Shown piece by piece: positions 52,840-61,920 of a stretch of 64,000 bases of DNA. Position 1 is the stretch's first letter; the number at the start of each line of letters is the position of its first letter. Origin of the DNA: Catellatospora sichuanensis (GTDB lineage: Bacteria > Actinomycetota > Actinomycetes > Mycobacteriales > Micromonosporaceae). Under the pieces are notes generated by a model. It saw only the letters and a program-made list of their open reading frames with translations. It was not told the DNA's origin and searched no databases. A program made the translations under genes and the position numbers. The stretch spans positions 58,010-122,009 of the forward strand of contig NZ_ML660192.1 of NCBI RefSeq assembly GCF_007483665.1. Reading direction: 5' to 3'.

Positions 52840-54054
52840 CTACCACGGTACGTCTTTGATCGCGCGGGTAAACAAGTCCGCCATCTGCCTGGAGTTCGCC
52901 GGATCCTCTGAGAGCTGGTGCTCGACTTCACTGAAGTCGTTGAGGCCAAGTGTGGATAACGCGAACGGGTCGATGAGTACACCCGGCTTCGGATCATAGG
53001 TGGCGTAGCGGGGCGAGTATTTGCCAATGGTGAGGGCGATGACCTGACGCGCGCCTGCCGATACGAGGAGGTTTCGAGCCCACTCAAGTGATGAACCCGT
53101 CGTCGTGAAGTCGTCAAAGACGATCACCGTCTTGTCTTTCACCTTCCGGCGATAGCCAGCACCAAGATGCACGGTCTGAACCTGGTTCGCGATCGAAACA
53201 GGCGACGGCCGGCCGGCCTTCCTCGCATTTACCCGTGCCAGGCTCGTATCCGGTGCCTCGACAGCTCGCACGAGTAAATCGTCTTTATAGTACCCATGTA
53301 CCAAGGAGGCGGCGGGCTTGACGAACTGTTCGAGTTCTTTACTCAACTTGCCGACCTTGCTGCTCGGGTAGACGCAAAAGAAGGCACCCTTCGGTAGCAT
53401 CCCTTCGACGTAAAGGCTAGAGATCGCGTGCAGGGTAAGCATGTCACTAGCGCGAGATTCGCCAATGTCGATGGGCCGATGATAGGTGAATACGTCTTGG
53501 AGAGTGAAGGATCCCTTGGGCGGGTTGGCTGGCAGTGTGGCACTTGCGGGCAGTACGCAGCGCAGTGCCAGTCTGCGTTTTGGGTCGTCGTAGCTGAACG
53601 AGAAGCGGGGTTCCTGCATCAGGAACTGTGATGCATGAGACGCAATATCTCTCGGCGACTCGATCACAAGGCACGTCTCGGGGTTTGATCCGAGCCACTT
53701 GGCGTGAAGGTAGAAGACGCCAGAATTGATGGCGGTTCGCCAGTCTAGCTTTGTGCTACCGACGTATAGCAGGTCGTGGTTGTCGACCCCGAGACCAGAT
53801 GAGACGACGTCGATCCACAGGTGTGAGCCCCGGTTCTTCTGCTCCGGAACGTCGGCTCTCTTGATATGCAGGTCGGGCGCCGGGTAACCATGTTGTGCGC
53901 AGAGTTCCCTGACATTCATGGGGTCAGTGGTCAGGATGCAGATCCGCAGTCCGCAAGACTTGGCCCATGCTAGGACGGCCTGCATTTCGGTGGTCACTGC
54001 AGTCCCTCGGTGGAAGAGCGTCTTGTAGTCAAAGACGATCGCCTTGAGCGTCAT
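52840..54054 (-). CDS. Degenerate HAD domain fused to phosphoribosyltransferase
   Basis: About 404 residues. The N-terminal ~130 residues are HAD-like (LKAIVFDYKTLFHRG, LRICILTTDPMNVR, DLLYVGSTKLDWRTAINSG). The second Asp of the DxD nucleophile motif is Lys, and the GDSxxD motif reads GSTKLD, so phosphatase activity is doubtful. The C-terminal half is a type I phosphoribosyltransferase with the PRPP loop TVIVFDDFTTTGSSLEWARN, as in ComF and nucleotide-salvage enzymes. ATGA overlap with the DprA-family gene upstream. A PRPP-dependent modification of nucleotide or DNA ends is a possible role, not shown. Confidence 0.82.
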   Translation of the reverse strand: MTLKAIVFDYKTLFHRGTAVTTEMQAVLAWAKSCGLRICILTTDPMNVRELCAQHGYPAPDLHIKRADVPEQKNRGSHLWIDVVSSGLGVDNHDLLYVGSTKLDWRTAINSGVFYLHAKWLGSNPETCLVIESPRDIASHASQFLMQEPRFSFSYDDPKRRLALRCVLPASATLPANPPKGSFTLQDVFTYHRPIDIGESRASDMLTLHAISSLYVEGMLPKGAFFCVYPSSKVGKLSKELEQFVKPAASLVHGYYKDDLLVRAVEAPDTSLARVNARKAGRPSPVSIANQVQTVHLGAGYRRKVKDKTVIVFDDFTTTGSSLEWARNLLVSAGARQVIALTIGKYSPRYATYDPKPGVLIDPFALSTLGLNDFSEVEHQLSEDPANSRQMADLFTRAIKDVPW

Positions 54055-55205
54055 GAGGCTTCCTCGATAAGTCGCGTCAGTCGGGTGGTCAACTGCTCAA
54101 GGTCTGCGCGGGGGATCTGGCGGAGTCGTAGTTCCCGGTCGAGAAGGTGCTCCACGAGCGTTAGGCCGTTCGTAGACTTTCCCAACTGAGTGCAGAGCGC
54201 ACGGAACAGGTGGTCCAGGCGACGTCGTCCAGCGTCGTCGAAGATCTCCACTAGTTCACCTGTGGCCTGCTCGGCGACCAGTCTTGAAAGGTTGCCAGCA
54301 CCTTCAAAGGTCAGGCCAATCGTCGGACGGGTGTACCTCGCCGCGAAGCGAACTGTGTGGGCGGTCCCCCCGCTGGCGCTGCCATCTGCCGCAACCACGA
54401 CGTTAGCTAGGCCGGCCTGGAGCCTGTTACGCGCGACGAAGTAGTGTTTCTTGTAATGCTCGTCGGGAAGGTACTCGCTGACGACTGCCCCGCCCGACTC
54501 GATAATGCTCTGGCGAATATGGCTGGTCTCCGCGGGAAAGATCAGGTTGATGCCGTGGCCGAGGAAGGCCACGTTGCGGACGTTGTCTCGCAGAGCGAAT
54601 CGGTGAGCCGCCGCATCGATGCCGTTGGCGAGTCCTGACACCAGGGTCATGGGGTATGCCGCCATCGTTCGCACTACTGCTTCCGTGGCTTTCACCCCCA
54701 GTGGCGACGGTTGCCGGGTTCCGACGACAGCGACGAAGGGACCTTCGTTGAGAGCAGCACGATGACCTTCGGCGAAGAGCCAACGCGGCCCGTCGGGCAG
54801 GTCACGAAGCCGTGGTGGAATCTCCCCCGGCCCTAGCAAGGTGATGGAGCGATCCGTCAGGCCGTCGAATTCTCTGTTCCCGAGTGAGATCAGGTCTTTG
54901 CGATCTTCTGCCAGATGCTGGCCAACGCGCTCCGCACTGGGAATCTTGGCGGCCTTCAACGCGGCGAGTATTGCTACGCGATCGCCCTCCAGCAGGATTC
55001 CGAGATCGCGGCCAAGGTGGCTCACCAGGTCAAATAGGCCTTTGCTGCCCAGCCCGTGGACCCGCCCCAGAGCCAGTAGCGAGGGGCCGAAGGGCAACTC
55101 GGTTACATGGTATTGCTCCGACCTGCGGACGATCTCCATTCCCGGCAGCGTGTGCTGGGGTGCCGTTTCCGCCTGGCGCCCGTCGGGCTGCGCTTTACCT
55201 GGCAC
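54051..55205 (-). CDS. DprA/Smf-family protein
   Basis: About 384 residues from GTG 55205; ATG 55139 and TTG 55250 are alternatives, and the frame is open to 55457, overlapping the previous gene. The Rossmann core is FVAVVGTRQPSPLGVKATEA, TLVSGLANGIDAAAHRFALR, VAFLGHGINLIFPAE, YFVARNRLQAGLANVVVAAD and GSASGGTAHTVRFAARYTRP. An N-terminal helical region precedes it. Canonical DprA loads RecA on incoming single-stranded DNA. This copy sits with a nuclease-like and a phosphoribosyltransferase gene rather than competence genes, so a defence role is inferred. Confidence 0.85.
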   Translation of the reverse strand: MPGKAQPDGRQAETAPQHTLPGMEIVRRSEQYHVTELPFGPSLLALGRVHGLGSKGLFDLVSHLGRDLGILLEGDRVAILAALKAAKIPSAERVGQHLAEDRKDLISLGNREFDGLTDRSITLLGPGEIPPRLRDLPDGPRWLFAEGHRAALNEGPFVAVVGTRQPSPLGVKATEAVVRTMAAYPMTLVSGLANGIDAAAHRFALRDNVRNVAFLGHGINLIFPAETSHIRQSIIESGGAVVSEYLPDEHYKKHYFVARNRLQAGLANVVVAADGSASGGTAHTVRFAARYTRPTIGLTFEGAGNLSRLVAEQATGELVEIFDDAGRRRLDHLFRALCTQLGKSTNGLTLVEHLLDRELRLRQIPRADLEQLTTRLTRLIEEAS

Positions 55206-55327
55206 CCTGCGTGATCCATCCTTGGTGGCCTCGTCAATGTCCGTGCGCAAGCCTACGCTGTATCGCGCGAGCCACAGCGTACGGTCGTGCCCATCGGGTC
55301 GACGATCAGTGACGGAGCTATCCGGGG

Positions 55328-56740
55328 TCAGGGCGACGGCAAGGTCAGATTCATCCGGCTGTCCATGGCGAGGTAGGTGTCCTCGGTCGCGGCTTCCAGA
55401 AAGCCCGCAGGTGCATCGACCTCGATCTCGGTCTCCTGGCCCAGCAACTCGGGCCACGGCGTGTGGGCACCGGCTTCGAACCCCTCGCGGGTGTCGCCGG
55501 ACAGACGCGAGTCCTCGCGTTCATGCTGCCAGTACCGCCGCTGACGGTCTTCACGAAGCGCGTTGAGCATCTCTTCCGGTGCGTCAGGGCTGCGCGGGCG
55601 CTCGCGGTCGACGTCGTCGGCAATGCGGCGCTGGGCGTCGGCCAGCCTTTGGCAGGCAGCGAACAGGCGACGCGACATGCCTACGATCAAGTCTGTTCCA
55701 GGCACTGCGCCGGTCAGCATGTCGTGAGGCGAGGTGCGCCGATGTCGTCGGTCGTCAGGCTGTCGCCGCACCTCCTCGCGTTCCCGCGTGGTGGAGGCGT
55801 CGTTCTCCAGCAAGACGACAGTTGCGCCACTGCGCCGCCGATCGCGGTCGCTAACTTCCGGTCCGACTGGGCGAATGGACCGGCTAGAAGGCGGCAGCGC
55901 AGCCAAACATAGGTAGATGAGCATCCACGCGCGGGCAAGCGTCACCGCATCATCGCTGTCTGCCAGTGCAGGACTGACGCCCGCGGGCACTACGGTCGGG
56001 TTGACCGACTCGACGTCGATGGTCATCGACAGCCGATGGTCAAGACTCGTTCCGCACAGCACGCGCATGTGCGGTCCGTCCAGCAGACCCGGCGTACTCA
56101 ACTGCTCGGCACCTTTCACCAAAGCACTGCGGGCGACCTTACGGGCACCCTTAGCCTCGACGAGCCAGGTCATACCGTCGTATCTATGTACGCCGACCAG
56201 ATCCGGAAGACCGACCGATGCCGACCAGCCGGACCCTGCCGCAAGAGGCGTCGCCGCCTCCGCATGGGTGGTTGGCCCCAGGCCCATGAGCCCCCGGCAG
56301 GCCCATTCCGCCATGGTCATGCCGATGCGGTATCCGAACGCCGCCTGCGCCGTGCTCTCAGTCCCTTCCCGGTACACGACGTTCGGCTGGACCCGGTAGC
56401 CACCGAGCCCCCCGCTCCCACCGAGGTACGCGGCGAGCGGTGACCGGCGCGCGATCAGCTCCGACCACGCCAGCGCCGGGACAGCGGCGAGCCACGCAGT
56501 CGGGTCCCGACCGACAGAAATCGCAGCATGAGTCACCTCACGCCAGGTCGTCGGCACCCGATACATCCCGTCAGCCGGCACCACACCTGGCGTCGGCCAC
56601 GCCACGACCGTGTCATCCCACCTATGAGGATGTGGCCGCGTGCCCGGCGTCAGAGGCGACGACCAGCGCACCAGGACCGGCACGTCGAACTCGTCCACCG
56701 CGCCAATAGGAACGCCACTTGCGTTGGGGGGTGGGTACAT
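55328..56740 (-). CDS. PD-(D/E)XK-like nuclease, first gene of the DprA operon
   Basis: About 470 residues. The central part has the order of a restriction-endonuclease fold: Glu in GMTMAEWACRGLMG (~145), then VGLPDLVGVHRYDGMTWLVE ending in AKGARK, i.e. PD at 179-180 and ExK at 195-197. The C-terminal half is polar with Arg-rich and acidic stretches (EEVRRQPDDRRHRRTSPHD) and no known domain. MYPPPNASGVPIGAVDEFDV is the N-terminus. Intracellular. With the two downstream genes it forms a three-gene unit. Nuclease assignment rests on motif spacing only. Confidence 0.6.
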   Translation of the reverse strand: MYPPPNASGVPIGAVDEFDVPVLVRWSSPLTPGTRPHPHRWDDTVVAWPTPGVVPADGMYRVPTTWREVTHAAISVGRDPTAWLAAVPALAWSELIARRSPLAAYLGGSGGLGGYRVQPNVVYREGTESTAQAAFGYRIGMTMAEWACRGLMGLGPTTHAEAATPLAAGSGWSASVGLPDLVGVHRYDGMTWLVEAKGARKVARSALVKGAEQLSTPGLLDGPHMRVLCGTSLDHRLSMTIDVESVNPTVVPAGVSPALADSDDAVTLARAWMLIYLCLAALPPSSRSIRPVGPEVSDRDRRRSGATVVLLENDASTTREREEVRRQPDDRRHRRTSPHDMLTGAVPGTDLIVGMSRRLFAACQRLADAQRRIADDVDRERPRSPDAPEEMLNALREDRQRRYWQHEREDSRLSGDTREGFEAGAHTPWPELLGQETEIEVDAPAGFLEAATEDTYLAMDSRMNLTLPSP

Positions 56741-56847
56741 GCGGACAGCTTGACAGAGTCGGAAGCGTCACGCGGCATCGCACAGATGGAGCATGTGAAA
56801 CGTCAAAGGCGCTCGAGGTTCGATCATGTACATCGAGTGCACACCGG

Positions 56848-56904
56848 GGCTACATGAACCCTACGTACATGATCACGATGGCAAGTGTGCTACGGCTGCC
56901 GTAA
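56848..56904. repeat. Island repeat, copy 4 (core only)
   Basis: GGCTACATGAACCCTACGTA then CATGATCACGATGGC (one change from the consensus), and an imperfect match to the following GACCTGC...CTGCCG. It lies between the start of the nuclease operon and the 3' end of the caspase-STAND gene. Confidence 0.85.
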
Positions 56905-56960
56905 ATCGTCATGGCCAGTGTGACGGACGTTATAGGTAGTCGCCCAAGATCGGTTTGGCC

Positions 56961-59900
56961 TTACCGCAACATCAAATCGGCAATCCGAAGCACCACCTGC
57001 GGTGCCACCCGGGCGACCGCAGACAACGGCGACCACCAGTGGCCCATCGCGAACGCCTCGCCCAACAACCGACACGCTGCCTGCGGACCGACGATCTCAG
57101 CCACTGCAGTCAGCGCCTGCCCCTGCAGGTTCGGGTTGGTGATGGTCCGGGCGGCGCGCTCGGCGTCGGCGGCCAGCCGCCGGGCCTGATCGGGGTCGCC
57201 GGAAGCGGCCGCAGCCTTGGTCGCCGCGGTCAGCGCCTGCGCCCGCACGTACGGGTCAGTGAAGGACCGGGCGGCCTGCTCGGCGTCAGCGGCCAGCCGC
57301 CGGGCCTGATCGGGGTCACCGGAAGCGGCCGCCGACTCGGTCGCCGCGGTCAGCGCCTGCGCCCGCATGCCCGGGTCGGTGACGGACCGGGCGATCTGCT
57401 CGGCCCGGTCGGGATCCCCGGACGCCGCCGCAGCCTTGGTCGCCGCAGTCAGCGCCTGCGCCCGCAGGTACGGGTTGGTGACGGACCGGGCGGTCTGCTC
57501 GGCGTCGGCGGCCAGCCGCCGGGCCTGATCGGGGTCACCGGAAGCGGCCGCAGCCACGGCCACCGCGGTCAGCGCCTGCGCCCGCATGCCCGGGTCGGTG
57601 ACGGACCGGGCGATCTGCTCGGCCCGGTCGGGATCCCCGGACGCCGCCGCAGCCTTGGCCACCGCGGTCGGTGCGTATGCCTGCAGGTCCGGGTTGATGA
57701 TGGACTTGGCGGCCTGCTCGGCGTCGGCGGCCAGCCGCCGGGCCTGGTCGAGGTCACCGGAAGCGGCCGCAGCCACGGCCACCGCGGTCAGCGCCTGCGC
57801 CCGCACGTACGGGTCGGTGATAGACCGGGCGGCCTGCTCCGCGTCGGCGGCCAGCCGCCGGGCCCGATCCGGGTCGCCAACAGCGGCCGCCGCCTCGGCC
57901 ACCGCGGTCAGCGCCTGCGCCCGCACGTACGGGTCGGTGAAGGACCGGGCGGCCTGCTCCGCGTCGGCGGCCAGCCGCCGGGCCCGATCCGGGTCGCCAA
58001 CAGCGGCCGCCGCCTCGGCCGCCGCGGTCAGCGCATGTGCCTGCGCGTACGGGTTGGTGACGGACCGGGCGGTCTGCTCGGCGTCGGCGGCCAGCCGCCG
58101 TGCTCGGTCCAGGTCGCCGGAAGCCGCCGCCGCCTCGGCCACCGCGGTCAGCGCCTGCACCTTCACATGCTGGTCAAAGGAGGATCGGGCGGCGTGCTCG
58201 GCGTCGGCGGCCAGCCGCCGGGCCCGGTCCAGGTCGCCAACAGCGGCCGCCGCCTCGGCCGCCGCAGTCAGCGCCTGCGCCCGCATGCCCAGGTCGGTGA
58301 AGGACCGGGCGGCCTGCTCGGCGTCGGCGGCCAGCCGCCAGGCCTGGTCGCGGTCGCCGGAAGCGGCCGCGGCCTTGGTCGCCGCGGTCAGCGCCTGCGC
58401 CCGCAGATTCGGGTTGGTGACGGACCAGGCGGCCTGCTCGGCGTCGGCGGCCAGCCGCCGGGCCTGATCGGGGTCACCGGAAGCGGCCGCCGACTCGGTC
58501 GCCGCGGTCAGCGCCTGCGCCCGCATGCCCGGGTCGGTGACGGACCGGGCGATCTGCTCGGCCCGGTCGGGATCCCCGGACGCGGCCGCGGCCCTGGTCG
58601 CCGCAGTCAGCGCCTGCGCCCGCAGGTACGGGTTGGTGACGGACCAGGCGGCCTGCTCGGCGTCGGCGGCCAGCCGCCGGGCCTGATCGGGGTCACCCGA
58701 AGCGGCCGCCGACTCGGTCGCCGCGGTCAGCGCCTGCGCCCGCAGGTACGGGTCGGTGACGGACCGAGCGATCTGCTCGGCCCGGTCGGGATCCCCGGAC
58801 GCGGCCGCGGCCCTGGTCGCCGCGGTCAGCGCCTGCGCCCGCTGGCGCGGGTCGCTAATCGACCGGGCTAGGGCTTCGGCGCGGGCGGGTTGCCCGAGGT
58901 GCGCCCAGACGGCGGGTAGGCCAGCGGGGATGTTGGTGTTGCGGTCGGTCAGGTTTTTACGGCGTATCGAGAGCAACGCCATAACTTCCAGATCAGGCTC
59001 GGGCTGGGCAAGCAGCAGTGTCTGGATGGTGGTGATCTCGGTGAGGGCAGCGGTGTCGCCACCGGACAGGTCGAGCATCCGGTCGTGGCGAGCGGTGTCG
59101 GTGGACAGGGCGACTAGGCGAGTTAGGTCGCCGATGCTGGCAAGGAGGCGGTAGTAGCCGCGGAGCAGGTACTCGGGTGTGGTGGGCGGCCAGTTTCGTG
59201 TCTGGTAGGTATCGGCCCAGGCGTGTAGCCGTTGTCGGTTGTCGTTCAGGCGGAGGGGGCCGATCCGGCCGGTGGCTGTTTTCTGGAGTTCCTCATGGCC
59301 GAGAACGTACACGTCGGGTTCCTGGCCGGGCCGCCATTGACTGCCGCGAGTGTTAAACGAACGTCCGGCAACGGTGGCGAGGTGCTCTTCGACTTGCCAA
59401 GGGAGTTGACCCGTGAGTTCGGCCAGGTCCCGGGCGCTAAGGCCACCAACGGCGGCGGTGAGCAGACCCAGCAGATCCTGTTCAGCAGGGCTGCCGTTCA
59501 GCAGGTGGGACAGCTCGCGCTGCATGTCTTTCTGTACAACTCGGGCCTGCGCGGAAGGGGTGAGCGGGAAAATGACGGCCTTGTCGTACAGCGGGTGGCC
59601 GGGTGGCACGTCATCGGGCACGGGCGGGTTCGGCCGACCAGCGACGATAATCCGTACCCCATGCGAGGGCCTCTCCGGCAGCAGCGCCGCGATGCTATGG
59701 GCATCAGGCCCGGTGGTGACCCCGCGGTCCTCGTCGAGACCGTCGACGAGCAGCACCAGCCGCTCACCCCTTGCCTCGCACCGCTTCCCCGCCTGGGCCA
59801 GCAGATACAAGAAGGTGAACTCACGGGTGGCGTCGGTCAGCACCGGCATCGGCTCATCGAGTAGTTCGGCGAGTTGTCCGACGACTACCTCGGTGAATGC

Positions 59901-60932
59901 GACCCGGTCGCTCTGCCCGGCGTAGCGGGCAGTGATGAAGAACGACACTATGTTCACCCCGGCTGGGGGATGCAGCGCGAACCAGGACATCAGCGCCGAC
60001 TTGCCCGCCCACGGTCCGGCCCGCCAGTACCGGTACGAGTCGGCGTCAGGCATGGTGCAGAACGCGGCCATATCGGCCGTCTCCTGATCACGGTCGTACA
60101 AGTGCTCCGGTGCGATCTGGGCGACCTGCAGCCGGTACGCCGAGCGGGCCGGCACCACATACCCGGCCGGTACAGCCGGCTCGGAACGACGGCTGTAGTG
60201 ACCGGCGTTGTGCGCCCACCACAGGCCTTCGTCATCGGGGTTGGCCCAGCCACCACCATCATGGGTGATCCGCTGCGGGCGCTGCCCCACCACCTCGTCG
60301 CGCAGGAAAGAATGCAGGTGGCGGGAGCCGATCGTGGTGCCTGCGGTCGTGATCCCTGCCCGCAGCACCTCGATCATGGTCCGGGTGACAACCCCACCGT
60401 AAGCAGGCTGATCGGCGCTGGAGGTCAGCAGCTCGTACCGGTGCGTTCGCCGGCCCAACCCGACCTGCTGCCATGCCGCGGCCTGCGCCGCACCGACTCC
60501 CGCGTGGCAGGTGTCCAGCAGCACCAGCAGCCCGTCCAAGTTCGGGTTGTCGCGCAAACCCTCCTTCAACAGCTGCGACACATGCACATCCGCGTCGAAG
60601 TGACCCCGGCCGCTGCCGTCAGCGGGCAAGAAGTAGAAGTCCTCGTCGACTGCGATACCGTGCCCGATGAACGCCAGCACCAGCACCGACCCGTCACCGT
60701 CGTTAGCCCGGGTGAACGCGGCCCGCACCGCCTGCATCAGGCCGGTCCGTGACGGGTCGATCAGCACCGGCCCCACGTCCAACGCGGGCTCGCAGCCGCC
60801 CAGCCCGGGATCTACCAGGACCCGTGCGAGGTCCTGGGCCAGCTCCGGTAGGAAACTCAATGGCTGTTGCTGTGCGGCCGCGCACTGCGACCCGATCACC
60901 AAAACCAGACGGCGGGCGCGGAGGGTACTCAC
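56961..60932 (-). CDS. Caspase-NACHT/STAND-TPR protein
   Basis: A 1323-residue protein. Residues 1-230: caspase-fold (peptidase C14) domain with VLVLAFIGHGIAVDEDFYFL (His91) and GLLVLLDTCHAG (Cys142). Residues ~295-560: STAND/NACHT-type NTPase, YRYWRAGPWAGKSALMSWFA (Walker A ~306-314), RLVLLVDGLDEDRG (Walker B ~392-402). Residues ~560-690: helical. Residues ~693-1264: fifteen TPR-like repeats, 33 or 40 residues each, consensus RAQALTAATxAAAASGDPDR; then a degenerate sixteenth and a helical tail. This is the architecture of caspase-effector STAND defence proteins, where ligand binding to the repeats triggers protease activation. Divergent from an alpha/beta hydrolase gene. Confidence 0.9.
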   Translation of the reverse strand: MSTLRARRLVLVIGSQCAAAQQQPLSFLPELAQDLARVLVDPGLGGCEPALDVGPVLIDPSRTGLMQAVRAAFTRANDGDGSVLVLAFIGHGIAVDEDFYFLPADGSGRGHFDADVHVSQLLKEGLRDNPNLDGLLVLLDTCHAGVGAAQAAAWQQVGLGRRTHRYELLTSSADQPAYGGVVTRTMIEVLRAGITTAGTTIGSRHLHSFLRDEVVGQRPQRITHDGGGWANPDDEGLWWAHNAGHYSRRSEPAVPAGYVVPARSAYRLQVAQIAPEHLYDRDQETADMAAFCTMPDADSYRYWRAGPWAGKSALMSWFALHPPAGVNIVSFFITARYAGQSDRVAFTEVVVGQLAELLDEPMPVLTDATREFTFLYLLAQAGKRCEARGERLVLLVDGLDEDRGVTTGPDAHSIAALLPERPSHGVRIIVAGRPNPPVPDDVPPGHPLYDKAVIFPLTPSAQARVVQKDMQRELSHLLNGSPAEQDLLGLLTAAVGGLSARDLAELTGQLPWQVEEHLATVAGRSFNTRGSQWRPGQEPDVYVLGHEELQKTATGRIGPLRLNDNRQRLHAWADTYQTRNWPPTTPEYLLRGYYRLLASIGDLTRLVALSTDTARHDRMLDLSGGDTAALTEITTIQTLLLAQPEPDLEVMALLSIRRKNLTDRNTNIPAGLPAVWAHLGQPARAEALARSISDPRQRAQALTAATRAAAASGDPDRAEQIARSVTDPYLRAQALTAATESAAASGDPDQARRLAADAEQAAWSVTNPYLRAQALTAATRAAAASGDPDRAEQIARSVTDPGMRAQALTAATESAAASGDPDQARRLAADAEQAAWSVTNPNLRAQALTAATKAAAASGDRDQAWRLAADAEQAARSFTDLGMRAQALTAAAEAAAAVGDLDRARRLAADAEHAARSSFDQHVKVQALTAVAEAAAASGDLDRARRLAADAEQTARSVTNPYAQAHALTAAAEAAAAVGDPDRARRLAADAEQAARSFTDPYVRAQALTAVAEAAAAVGDPDRARRLAADAEQAARSITDPYVRAQALTAVAVAAAASGDLDQARRLAADAEQAAKSIINPDLQAYAPTAVAKAAAASGDPDRAEQIARSVTDPGMRAQALTAVAVAAAASGDPDQARRLAADAEQTARSVTNPYLRAQALTAATKAAAASGDPDRAEQIARSVTDPGMRAQALTAATESAAASGDPDQARRLAADAEQAARSFTDPYVRAQALTAATKAAAASGDPDQARRLAADAERAARTITNPNLQGQALTAVAEIVGPQAACRLLGEAFAMGHWWSPLSAVARVAPQVVLRIADLMLR
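57141..58856 (-). repeat. Near-identical coding tandem repeats (TPR-like)
   Basis: Fifteen units of 99 or 120 bases, 33 or 40 residues. Four are short (RAEQIARS) and eleven long (ARRLAADAEQAARS). Phrases such as GCCGCGGTCAGCGCCTGCGC recur almost unchanged, so the array is recently expanded or homogenised. Confidence 0.95.
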
Positions 60933-60996
60933 CCAGTCACACTGTCAGACGAAACCCACCCCAGCATCCGCCCTATGTCCAGGAAGGAATCCGCGC

Positions 60997-61920
60997 ATGG
61001 CCCGCATAGTGCTCGTCCACGGCATCGCCCAGCAGCAACGCTCCGCCGACGACCTCGAACACGAGTGGCTGCCCGCCCTCGCCGGTGGGATCCGCATCGC
61101 CGGACACCGCGACCTCGCCGACCAACTCTGGCCGATCCGGCCCGCCGACCGGTGGGCCAGGATGGCGTTCTACGGCAACCTGTTCCTCACCCCCGACCAG
61201 CAGGGCCACACCAGCGACCTCACCGACGCGCAACTCGACCTCGCTGACGACATCGCCACCGAATGGCTCACCAACGCCCTGGACTCCACCAGGGCCCGCG
61301 ACGCCGGCACCGCCCGCCGAGAACTGGATGCCCTGCAGCACGATCCCACCGACGCCCAAGGACTGCGGGCCGTGACCGCCCGCGCGCTGGCGTCCCTCGA
61401 CCGTATCCCCTGGTTCGGCAACGCCGGATTCCACCTCGCCGGCCGCAACGCCATCGTCGGCCAGGCGGTGCGCTACCTCACCGAACCCGCAATCCGGCAA
61501 GCCGCCATCGCCGCCGTCCACGAACACGTCGGCCCCGATACCCGCGTCGTGGTTGCTCACAGCCTGGGCTCGATCGTCGCCTACGAAGCCCTGCACGCCA
61601 GACCACAACCCCTGCCCCTGTTCGTCACTCTCGGCAGCCCGCTCGGCCTGGCCTCAGTGATCCGCTGCCTGCAGCAACCTCCTACTTATCCGGCTGGCGT
61701 GCACCGTTGGATCAACCTTGCCGACCGCGACGACATCATCGCCGCCCGCCCGAAACTCACCAAGATCTTCGACAACGCACGCCCACCAGCCGCCGTCTTC
61801 GAGAGCACCTACACCGTCGACAACGGTGCCGAACCCCACCGCGCCACCTTCTACCTCACCAAACCCACCATCGGCAACGCCATCGCCGACGCGCTCGGCG
61901 CCAAAGTGAGCAACTGTTGA
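60997..61920 (+). CDS. Alpha/beta hydrolase, divergent partner of the caspase-STAND gene
   Basis: About 307 residues. ATG 60997 with AGGAAGGA upstream. MARIVLVHGIAQQQRSADDL has the oxyanion HG; TRVVVAHSLGSIVAYEALHA gives the nucleophile elbow (Ser189); HRWINLADRDDIIA holds the likely acidic residue, and AEPHRATFYLT a candidate His. The fold resembles lipase-class hydrolases and PGAP1-like esterases used as effectors in conflict systems. The intergenic region with the caspase gene is only 64 bases, so both likely share a control region. Confidence 0.8.
   Translation: MARIVLVHGIAQQQRSADDLEHEWLPALAGGIRIAGHRDLADQLWPIRPADRWARMAFYGNLFLTPDQQGHTSDLTDAQLDLADDIATEWLTNALDSTRARDAGTARRELDALQHDPTDAQGLRAVTARALASLDRIPWFGNAGFHLAGRNAIVGQAVRYLTEPAIRQAAIAAVHEHVGPDTRVVVAHSLGSIVAYEALHARPQPLPLFVTLGSPLGLASVIRCLQQPPTYPAGVHRWINLADRDDIIAARPKLTKIFDNARPPAAVFESTYTVDNGAEPHRATFYLTKPTIGNAIADALGAKVSNC

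Noticed and set aside
57586..58467. A 293-residue repetitive plus-strand frame opposite the TPR array
   Set aside because: Its repeats simply mirror the coding TPR repeats on the other strand; Ala/Ser/Arg-rich shadow.
57141..58856. Possible CRISPR-like or tandem non-coding array
   Set aside because: The 99/120-base periodicity is fully explained by in-frame TPR-like protein repeats; there are no unique spacers.
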